Under the pieces are notes generated by a model. The model was not told where the DNA came from and searched no databases. It saw nothing but the letters and a program-made list of their open reading frames with translations. Made by a program: the position numbers and the translations under genes. DNA of 64,000 nt, from NCBI RefSeq assembly GCF_008360935.1, contig NZ_SRXO01000005.1, forward strand, positions 62,001-126,000. The letters run 5' to 3'. Below are positions 57,734-64,000 of this stretch, piece by piece (the stretch's first letter is position 1; every line of letters begins with the position of its first letter). This stretch comes from Siccirubricoccus phaeus. GTDB taxonomy: Bacteria > Pseudomonadota > Alphaproteobacteria > Acetobacterales > Acetobacteraceae.

Positions 57734-58978
57734 ATGACGAGCAACATCACCCGCCGCGATGCGCTGGCGCTTGGTGCCGGCGCCGGCGCCGTCACGCTGG
57801 GCGGCCGCCGCGCCCGCGCCCAGGCGCCGTCCGAGGTGAAGGTCGCGCTGCTGGCGCCCATCTCCGGCCCCTGGGCGCGCCAGGGGCTGCTGATGAAGAT
57901 GGGCGCGGAGATGGCGATCGACGACATCAACGCCGCCGGCGGCGTGCGCTCGCTGGGCGGGGCGAAGATGAAGCTGGTCATCTACGATGCCGGCGACAGC
58001 ACGGAGAAGGCGAAGAACGCCGCCCAGCGCCTGGTGGCGCAGGAGCCCGACCTGGCCGGCGGCACCGGCGCCTGGCTCTCCTCCTTCACCCTGGCAGTGA
58101 CCGAGGTGACCGAGCGGGCCGAGATTCCCTGGCTGACCCTCTCCTATGCCGACAGCCTGACCAGCCGCGGCTTCCGCTACATCTTCCAATCCTCGCCGAC
58201 CAATGACAACCAAGCCATCGCGATCCTGCCGACCCTGATGCAGCTCGCCGAGCGGGCCACCGGCAAGAAGCCGACGCGCCTCGGCATGATTTCCGACAGC
58301 ACCGCCTCGCCGCAGAGCTTCGTGCGGCCGGTGCGCGCCACGGAAGCCGCCAAGCACGGGCTGCGCATCGTGGTGGACGAGACCTTCACCCCGCCGCTCT
58401 CCGACGCCACGCCGCTGATCCAGAAGGTGCGCAGCGCGCGGCCGGATTTCCTGCTGGTGATCGCCACCAACGTCCCGGACGACAAGCTGCTGGTGGAGAA
58501 GCTGAACGAATACGGCCTCGGCCAGGCGAAGCTGCCGACCATCGGCAATGGCGGCCATATGGCGGTGCCGGAGCTGGTGCAGCTCACCAGCCCGCAGATC
58601 CTGGAAGGGCTGATGGTCTGCATGGCCAATTGGCCGGGCAAGGACCAGGACGCGCTGGTGACCCGCTTCAAGGAGCGCACCAGGGAGCCCTGGATGGGCC
58701 ATGACAGCATCTTCCCCTACGCGCATATGATGATCCTCCGCGAGGCGATGGAGCGCGCCGGCTCCGCCGACCGGAAGAAGGTGGCGGAGGCGATCCGCGC
58801 CTTCGACATCCGCAATGAGGGCCCGGCGCTGTTCTTCCCCAGCAAGCGGCTGAAATACGATGAGCGCGGCCGGCTGGTGGATGCGCAGCTCGTCACCGTG
58901 CAGTGGAAGGGCGGCGTGCCGCAGGTGGTGGATCCGCCCTCCATGGCGGTCGCCGAAGCCTACTGGCCGAAAGGGTAG
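57734..58978 (+). CDS. ABC transporter substrate-binding protein (Peripla_BP_6), Tat-exported
   Basis: Periplasmic receptor of the LIV-type transporter, 414 residues. It has a twin-arginine signal (NITRRDALALGAGAG, ending ARAQA), then VKVALLAPISGPWARQG, AIDDINAAGGVRSLGG, GGTGAWLSSFTLAVTEV and YADSLTSRGFRYIFQSSP. The ligand pocket residues do not identify the substrate. Proteins of this class next to acyl-CoA genes often carry aromatic or aliphatic acids rather than amino acids. It begins 23 bases after livF, with GGGAGG upstream of the ATG. Confidence 0.92.
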   Translation: MTSNITRRDALALGAGAGAVTLGGRRARAQAPSEVKVALLAPISGPWARQGLLMKMGAEMAIDDINAAGGVRSLGGAKMKLVIYDAGDSTEKAKNAAQRLVAQEPDLAGGTGAWLSSFTLAVTEVTERAEIPWLTLSYADSLTSRGFRYIFQSSPTNDNQAIAILPTLMQLAERATGKKPTRLGMISDSTASPQSFVRPVRATEAAKHGLRIVVDETFTPPLSDATPLIQKVRSARPDFLLVIATNVPDDKLLVEKLNEYGLGQAKLPTIGNGGHMAVPELVQLTSPQILEGLMVCMANWPGKDQDALVTRFKERTREPWMGHDSIFPYAHMMILREAMERAGSADRKKVAEAIRAFDIRNEGPALFFPSKRLKYDERGRLVDAQLVTVQWKGGVPQVVDPPSMAVAEAYWPKG

Positions 58979-59144
58979 GGGCCACCACGCGCCAGGCCCC
59001 TTCGGGGACCACCTGCTGCCGCCGGGCACCGCCTGCCCGGCGCCGGAGGTTACGGGGCGGGGCATGCCGTCCCGCCCGGCGGCCGCCCTCTGCGGTGCGA
59101 TGGACATTCGGTCGCCGTTGCGGCTTCTCCGTAACGGGTCCGAG

Positions 59145-59153
59145 TGGTACAAT
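59145..59153 (+). promoter_or_regulatory. Candidate extended -10 promoter of the PLD-like gene
   Basis: TGGTACAAT matches an extended -10 element (TGn + TACAAT) in the only AT-richer spot between the two genes. It lies 32 bases before the chosen start. No good -35 is seen at 17 bases, which extended -10 promoters tolerate. A 7-base tandem CGTAAAT CGTAAAT follows at once. Confidence 0.4.
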
Positions 59154-59184
59154 TCGTAAATCGTAAATGTGCCGGGGGCATCGC

Positions 59185-60852
59185 ATGCGGGCGACCCGAA
59201 CGACGGGTGGGCTGAGGGTCCATGCGGTGGCGGGGACCTATGTCGTGATGCTCGGCATGAGCCTGCCCCGGGCCGATTGCGGCGGGCTGCTGGGCTTCTC
59301 GATCCACCGTATCGACCATAAGGCCGGCACGGCGCGCTACCTGGAGGGGATGAAGACCTTCGCCGAAACCGATCCCGGCTTCCCGGCCGGCGCCGCCTAC
59401 CCGACCGACCGGCACCCGATCCAGAGCTTCCAATGGGCGGATTATTCCGCCCTGCCGGGGCGGCGATACACCTACACCGTCACCGCGCTGAAGGGTACGC
59501 CGCGTAACCTCCTCCGCCACGCCGCGACGGAGATCTTCATCACGACCGAAAGCCCGGAGGGGGGCACCCACGACGTCTATTTCAACCGCGGGGTCGCCGC
59601 GTCGCAGGAATATGTCCGGCGCTTCGGCAACCGGGCGCCGGAGCAGGTCGCCAACGACCAGGCCTTCATCTGGCTGTCGCGCGGCCTTTACGAGGCCATG
59701 GTCGGCTTCGTGGAAAGCGCCGTGCCCGGCAGGCATGCGCTGCGGATCGCCGCCTATGAATTCCACTACCGGCCCTTCCTCCAGGTGGTGAAGGCCGCGA
59801 TCGACCGCGGCGTCGACGTCCGCATCATCTATGATGCCAGGAAGGCCCAGCCCCGCGACGATAACCGCAAGGCCGTCAGGGAGATCGGCCTGCGGGCGGC
59901 CTGCACCGAGCGCCAGGCCAACCCCTCGGCGATCGCCCATAACAAGTTCATCGTGAAGCTGGAGTCCGGGCGGCCGGTCGCCGTATGGACCGGCGGCACG
60001 AATTTTTCCGAAGGCGGCATCTTCGGCCACTCCAATGTCGCCCATCTGGTCGAGGAGCCGGCCGTGGCGGCCAGGTTCCTCGATTACTGGAACGCGCTCG
60101 AGGCCGACCCGCCGTCGCGGGAGCTGCGCCCCGCCATCGAGGCGATGACGCCGCTGCCGGCCCTGCCGCTGCCGGCCGGAACGAGCGTGATCTTCAGCCC
60201 GCGGCCGAATCTCGACGCGCTCGCCTGGTATGCCGATCTGGCGAGGCAGGGCCGCGAGGGCCTCCTCATGACCTTCGCCTTCGGCATGCATGACGTCTTC
60301 AAGGAGGTCTACCGGACGGCGCAGGCGCCCTTTCGGCTGGCCCTCCTCGAACGCAAGACCCGGCCGATGGGCAAGGACGATCCGAAGCGGGCGGCGGAGG
60401 AGCAGGCGATCCAGCAGCTCCGCAACATGCCGGAGAACACCTTTGCCATCGGCGCGCTGATCGCCACGAACCAGATCGATGGCTGGGTGAAGGAGCGCCT
60501 GTCGGGGCTGAACAGCAATGTCAGGTATGTCCACAACAAGTTCATGCTGGTGGACCCGCTGTCCAGCCACCCGGTGGTCGTGGCCGGTTCCGCGAATTTC
60601 AGCGACGCCTCGACCGATGAGAACGACGAGAACATGATCGTCGTCGCCGGCAATACGCGCGTCGCCGATATCTATCTTGGCGAGTTCATGCGGCTCTACA
60701 GCCACCATGCATTCCGGGAGTCGCTGCAATGGCGGCGGCCGGAGGCGCCGCCGAAGCCGCTGAGCACCGAGGGCTGGTGGCAGGATTATTTCGGCGATAC
60801 CGAACGCTCCGTCCGCCGCCGTTTCTTCGCCCGCCTGCCGGCGACCGCCTGA
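59185..60852 (+). CDS. Phospholipase D-like protein
   Basis: A 555-residue protein with two HKD-type motifs: AHNKFIVKLESGRPVAVWTG with GGTNFSEGG (about residue 255), and VHNKFMLVDPLSSHPVVV with GSANFSDAS and NDENM (about residue 450). Such pairs form one active site that cleaves phosphodiesters. The N-terminal 120 residues look like a beta-rich domain (VMLGMSLPRADCGGLLGFSI and YTYTVTALKG). No signal peptide. The start at MRATRTT is favoured by GGGGG 7 nt upstream; an ATG six codons earlier exists. It lies beside a tRNA gene. The substrate could be lipid or nucleic acid. Confidence 0.88.
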   Translation: MRATRTTGGLRVHAVAGTYVVMLGMSLPRADCGGLLGFSIHRIDHKAGTARYLEGMKTFAETDPGFPAGAAYPTDRHPIQSFQWADYSALPGRRYTYTVTALKGTPRNLLRHAATEIFITTESPEGGTHDVYFNRGVAASQEYVRRFGNRAPEQVANDQAFIWLSRGLYEAMVGFVESAVPGRHALRIAAYEFHYRPFLQVVKAAIDRGVDVRIIYDARKAQPRDDNRKAVREIGLRAACTERQANPSAIAHNKFIVKLESGRPVAVWTGGTNFSEGGIFGHSNVAHLVEEPAVAARFLDYWNALEADPPSRELRPAIEAMTPLPALPLPAGTSVIFSPRPNLDALAWYADLARQGREGLLMTFAFGMHDVFKEVYRTAQAPFRLALLERKTRPMGKDDPKRAAEEQAIQQLRNMPENTFAIGALIATNQIDGWVKERLSGLNSNVRYVHNKFMLVDPLSSHPVVVAGSANFSDASTDENDENMIVVAGNTRVADIYLGEFMRLYSHHAFRESLQWRRPEAPPKPLSTEGWWQDYFGDTERSVRRRFFARLPATA

Positions 60853-61121
60853 GGCCCCGGCCCACCCCGCCGAGGAACGGCACCGGGCGCACGAGGCCCA
60901 GGCAACAGAACCCGTCGGAAGCGAGGAAGCTAGTCGATCCGCCGCGGCAGCCAGCCATCGCGGCGACGGCTCAAAATGGCTCGCCGGGACCGACGATGCC
61001 GCGAACTACAGGTACGATATCCCACGCCACATTACGCCACAACCCACTGAGCGGGTGCGTAAGCGGGATCGGGATCGCGCCGAGCGGATCAGGCTGGCCG
61101 GCGGTCCAAAGCCGAGCTTGC

Positions 61122-61208
61122 GGGATGGGGTGGGATTCGAACCCACGGTAGGCTTGCACCTACGGCGGTTTTCAAGACCGCTGCCTTAAGCCACTCGGCC
61201 ACCCATCC
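61122..61208 (-). tRNA. tRNA-Ser (UGA anticodon)
   Basis: Class II tRNA of about 87 bases on the minus strand. The acceptor stem is GGATGGG/CCCATCC, the D arm contains GCCGAGTGGCTTAAGGC, and the anticodon stem GCGGT/ACCGC encloses loop CTTGAAA with anticodon TGA. A long variable stem GTAGG/CCTAC and a T arm GTGGG-TTCGAAT-CCCAC follow. The base after the acceptor stem (discriminator) is C rather than the G usual for serine tRNAs, and no CCA is encoded. The 269 bases between it and the PLD gene show no gene. Confidence 0.95.
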
Positions 61209-61264
61209 AAGGCGCCTCGCCCTGGTATCGCAAAGCCGGGGGAACGGCCAGTGCGCCCACCTGC

Positions 61265-61969
61265 TCAACCCCCTTCCTCCTCCGCCGCTCCGAAGCGGTA
61301 GCCGATCCCCGGTTCCGTCCGGATCAGCCCGGCCGCCTTCCCCAATTTCTGCCGCAGATGCCCGATATAGACGCGCAGATACTGCGCATCCTCCAGATGC
61401 GCCGGCCCCCACACGGCGGTCAGGAGCTGCCGCTGGGTGACCACGCGGCCCTCGCCGGCCCGGGCCAGGGCGGCCAGCAGATCCCATTCCCGCGGCGTCA
61501 GCTTCAGCGGCGCCTGGCCCTCCAGCCGCGCGGTGCGGCGGGCGAAATCCACCTCCAGGGGCCCGCTGCGCACCACCGCCGCCGGGGCCGCGCCGCCGCC
61601 GCGCCGCAGCACCGCCCGCAGCCGGGCCAGCAGCTCCGCCAGGGCGAAGGGCTTCTCGACGTAGTCATCGGCCCCGGCATCCAGCGCCGCCACCTTCTCC
61701 GCCTCCTGGTCGCGGGCGGAGAGGATGACGATCGGCGCGGCGGTGAAGCCGCGCAGCCGAGGGATCAGCCCCTTGCCATCCATGTCGGGCAGGCCGAGAT
61801 CAAGCAGGATCAGCGCCGGCGCCTCCTCCGCCGCGCGCTTCAGCCCTTCCGCCCCGGTTTCCGCCCGCAGCGGCGCGTAGCCGGAGGCCGCGAGCGCCGG
61901 GGCGAGGAAGCGGTGGATCTGCGGCTCGTCGTCGATGACGAGTACCCGGGGGGCGGCCAGCTCGCTCAT
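61265..61969 (-). CDS. kdpE: Response regulator KdpE
   Basis: OmpR-type response regulator of 234 residues that activates the high-affinity potassium transporter genes kdpFABC. The receiver domain has VLVIDDEPQIHRFL, the phosphorylated aspartate in LILLDLGLPDMDG, the switch residues in VILSARDQEAEKV and DDYVEKPF. The C-terminal winged helix includes LKLTPREWDLLAALAR and YLRVYIGHLRQKLG, then IRTEPGIGYRF. It begins 11 bases after the kdpD stop. kdpFABC is not in the window. Confidence 0.95.
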   Translation of the reverse strand: MSELAAPRVLVIDDEPQIHRFLAPALAASGYAPLRAETGAEGLKRAAEEAPALILLDLGLPDMDGKGLIPRLRGFTAAPIVILSARDQEAEKVAALDAGADDYVEKPFALAELLARLRAVLRRGGGAAPAAVVRSGPLEVDFARRTARLEGQAPLKLTPREWDLLAALARAGEGRVVTQRQLLTAVWGPAHLEDAQYLRVYIGHLRQKLGKAAGLIRTEPGIGYRFGAAEEEGG

Positions 61970-61979
61970 GCGCCCTCGC

Positions 61980-64000
61980 TCATCTTCCCGGGAAGCGCAG
62001 GGTCATGCGGGTGCCCCTGCCATCCGGCGTCAGCGGGCTTTCGGCGGCAATCCGCCCGCCCATGGCCTGCACCAGCCCGCGGCAGATGGCCAAGCCCAGC
62101 CCGCTGCCGGCGGCGATGCGGTCCGCCCGCCGGGCGCGGAAGAAGGGGTCGAAGACCAGCCGCAGCTCGTCGCGTGGAATGCCCGGCCCGTCATCCTCGA
62201 TGGCGATCATCACCTCCGCCCCTTCCCGCCGCGCCCGCGCCGTCACCTGGCCCGCCGGCCCGGAGAATTTCAGCGCATTGTCCAGCAGATTGGCCAGCAC
62301 CTGGTCCAGCAGGGCAGGATCCAGCCGTGGGACGATGGGCCGGCCTGGCGCCTCCACCGCGATCCGCCGTCCCGCGGTGCGGCCGGCCCGGGCGGCGGCG
62401 GTCTCCAGCGCCTCGGTCAGTTCCACCACCTCCCGCCGCGGCTGGATCTGGCGGTTCTCGATCCGCACCATGTCGAGGATGTTGCCGATCCAGCGGGTCA
62501 GCCTTTCGGTCTCCTCCTCGGCGGCGGCCAGCAGATCCGCCCGCACCGGCTCCGGCAGGCCCGGCCCGGCGCCGCGCAGCGTGCCGATGGCGCCGCGGAT
62601 GGCGGTGAGCGGCGTCTTCAGATCATGCCCCAGCGAGGTGAGCAGGGCGGTGCGCAGCGCCTCCGTCTCCGCCCGTGCCTCGTCCCGGGCACGCTCCTCC
62701 ATCAGCTCCGCCCGTTCCAGAGCAACGGCCGCCTGATCCAGCAGCGCCGCCAGCGCCCGGTCTGCCTCGCCTTCCAGCCGGCGCTCCGGCGGCTGCAGCC
62801 CGACCAGCCCGGCGATGCCCCTGGCGGTGCGCATGGGGCGGAATTGCCAGGCGGCTTCGGGCAGGGTGTCGGTGCCCCGCCCCGCCGGCTTGCCCTGTGC
62901 CATGGCCCAGCGGGCGGCGGCCATGCTGGCCTCGTCCGGCGTGGCCTCCAACGGCACCGCGGCGCGCAGCACCGGCTCCGGCACCGTCTCGCCCGGCAAG
63001 GGGGGCAGGGGCAGCAGCACGCAGGCCGGCCCGCCGGCGATGCGGGAGGCTTCCTCGGCAATGGCCTGCACCAGATCCGCCTTGTCCCCCGGCGCGCCCA
63101 GCCGGCGGCTGAATTCCACCAGCCGCCGCAGCCCCAGCAGCCGCGCCTGTGCTGCCCGCACGGAACGCCCGAGCCCCCCCGCCGTGCCGGCCAGCAGCAG
63201 TGCCACCAGGGCGAAGACCGCCACGCCCACCACATCCTGCGGGCTGGCGATCGCCAGCTCGTAGCGCGGCGGCAGGAACAGGTAATTCCAGGCGAGGAAG
63301 CCGAGCAGCGCCGCCAGCCCCCCCTGCAGCGGCCCGAACCCCACCGCGGCGGCGACGATCGGCACCAGATAGACCATGCCGAGCGCGCCTTCCGGCACGT
63401 CCTGCTCCACCGCCAGCGCCACGAAGGTGGCGGCGGCGACCAGCCCCGGCGTGGCGGCCCAGCCCAGCCAGGGCGGGACGCCGCGCGGCTCGGGCGGCGG
63501 AAGCGGCCGGGCGCCGGGCAGCGGCACCAAATGCAGGGTGAAATCCGTGGCCTGCCGCAGCAGACGGGCAGAGAGCGTCCGGCCCAGCGCCCGCCGCCAC
63601 CAGGGCGGGCGGCCGCGCCCCATCACCAGATGCGCCACGTTGCGTGCCCGGGCTTCCCGCAGGATGGCACCGGGCAAATCCCCCGCCACCACCGTCTCCG
63701 CCAGCGCCCCCAGCCTCTCCGCCAGGCGCAGCGCCGGGCCCGGGTCGCCCGCCTCGCGCCCGGTCGGCCGCTCCACATGCAGCGCCACCAGCGGCGCCTT
63801 CAGCGCATCGGCGATGCGCCGCGCCGCCCGCACCACCTGCTCTGCCGCCGGGTCCGGGCCCACCAGCGCCATCACCCGCTCGCCGGCCGGCCAGGGGCCG
63901 GCGATGGCATTGGCGCGCATATAGGAGGTGACGTCGGCATCGACGCGTTCCGCCACCCGGCGCAGCGCCATCTCCCGCAGCGCCGCCAGATTGCCCTCGC
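61980..64000 (-). CDS. kdpD: Sensor histidine kinase KdpD (C-terminal part)
   Basis: Potassium and turgor sensor that phosphorylates KdpE. The gene runs off the right edge; about 673 codons are visible. The visible part starts within the end of the N-terminal KdpD domain (EGNLAALREMALRRVAERVD), then a Usp-like domain (VMALVGPDPAAEQVVRAARR), four membrane helices (about 225-330 from the visible M), a GAF-like region, and the kinase core with the H box SLGHDLKTPLTAIRGAIGTL, N box LANLLDNALKFS and G box GSGLGLAICRGLV. The order kdpD-kdpE is normal. Confidence 0.95.
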   Translation of the reverse strand, partial: EGNLAALREMALRRVAERVDADVTSYMRANAIAGPWPAGERVMALVGPDPAAEQVVRAARRIADALKAPLVALHVERPTGREAGDPGPALRLAERLGALAETVVAGDLPGAILREARARNVAHLVMGRGRPPWWRRALGRTLSARLLRQATDFTLHLVPLPGARPLPPPEPRGVPPWLGWAATPGLVAAATFVALAVEQDVPEGALGMVYLVPIVAAAVGFGPLQGGLAALLGFLAWNYLFLPPRYELAIASPQDVVGVAVFALVALLLAGTAGGLGRSVRAAQARLLGLRRLVEFSRRLGAPGDKADLVQAIAEEASRIAGGPACVLLPLPPLPGETVPEPVLRAAVPLEATPDEASMAAARWAMAQGKPAGRGTDTLPEAAWQFRPMRTARGIAGLVGLQPPERRLEGEADRALAALLDQAAVALERAELMEERARDEARAETEALRTALLTSLGHDLKTPLTAIRGAIGTLRGAGPGLPEPVRADLLAAAEEETERLTRWIGNILDMVRIENRQIQPRREVVELTEALETAAARAGRTAGRRIAVEAPGRPIVPRLDPALLDQVLANLLDNALKFSGPAGQVTARARREGAEVMIAIEDDGPGIPRDELRLVFDPFFRARRADRIAAGSGLGLAICRGLVQAMGGRIAAESPLTPDGRGTRMTLRFPGR

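Noticed and set aside
60853-61121. Possible gene between the PLD-like gene and tRNA-Ser
   Set aside because: Short frames here lack ribosome-binding sites and recognisable sequence.

Overview
The window looks like a chromosomal segment of a very GC-rich alphaproteobacterium, most likely an Acetobacteraceae member of the Roseomonas type. The evidence is third positions almost entirely G/C by eye, three orphan Bug-type (TctC) solute receptors, a GapR/DUF2312 nucleoid protein, a DUF1244 protein, a full C-P lyase operon and dense families of intergenic palindromic repeats. This is protein-family reasoning; no 16S or other rRNA is present to confirm it. Coding density is high, and nearly every gap longer than 150 bases is filled by one of four repeat families (called A, B, C and P in the entries).

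Layout. 1-14.2 kb: 5' end of galU, a Bug receptor, a pyruvate kinase fused in frame to an N-terminal YdaS/Cro-like helix-turn-helix domain, Yip1-like and Ada repair proteins, a PhyH dioxygenase, a TPR protein, a DUF616 glycosyltransferase-like protein, an RhlE helicase, a second Bug receptor and a BrkB/YihY membrane protein. 14.2-23.7 kb: LysM protein, fdhD and mobA (molybdenum-enzyme maturation), a 41-aa membrane peptide, two half-size paralogous permease genes, fabF, glycerate kinase, DUF1244, gapR, a DOPA-dioxygenase-like protein and rpmG with its terminator. 24-32.6 kb: S41 protease, RNase R, topoisomerase I, DprA and a small secreted protein. 32.7-44.2 kb: a lipoprotein and gamma-glutamyltransferase pair, then the phosphonate region. 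44.3-46.1 kb: a polytopic membrane protein. 46.1-59 kb: an acyl-CoA catabolic operon and a branched-chain-type ABC transporter. 59.2-61.2 kb: a phospholipase-D-like protein and tRNA-Ser(UGA). 61.3-64 kb: kdpE and the partial kdpD sensor.

How the genes work together. The phosphonate region encodes the C-P lyase core phnG-H-I-J-K-L-M, in which five of the six gene junctions overlap or abut and the G/H gap is 12 nt. It is followed by a DUF1045 2H-phosphoesterase and faces phnN. A divergent phnF repressor gene is followed by a second phnM. A 20-bp palindrome sits between phnF and phnG. No phnCDE importer is in the window. PhnJ carries three 24-residue repeats ahead of its catalytic core, encoded by exact 72-bp tandem units.

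The 46.1-59 kb region reads as an uncharacterised carboxylic acid or branched acyl-CoA pathway. It encodes LivH, a LivM-LivG fusion, LivF and a Tat-exported binding protein for uptake. A tandem-domain CaiB/BaiF CoA-transferase would activate the substrate, and a thiolase-like protein lacking the usual nucleophile is paired with a DUF35 zinc-ribbon protein, an arrangement known from retro-aldolases. An SMP-30 hydrolase, a luciferase-like oxidoreductase, a Bug receptor and a metallophosphoesterase complete it. The phosphoesterase appears to start at a CTG that overlaps the upstream stop codon.

The best candidates for something undescribed are the HTH-pyruvate kinase fusion with its own upstream palindromes and an internal ribosome-binding site, the repeat-extended PhnJ, and the CoA-transferase/thiolase/DUF35 operon.
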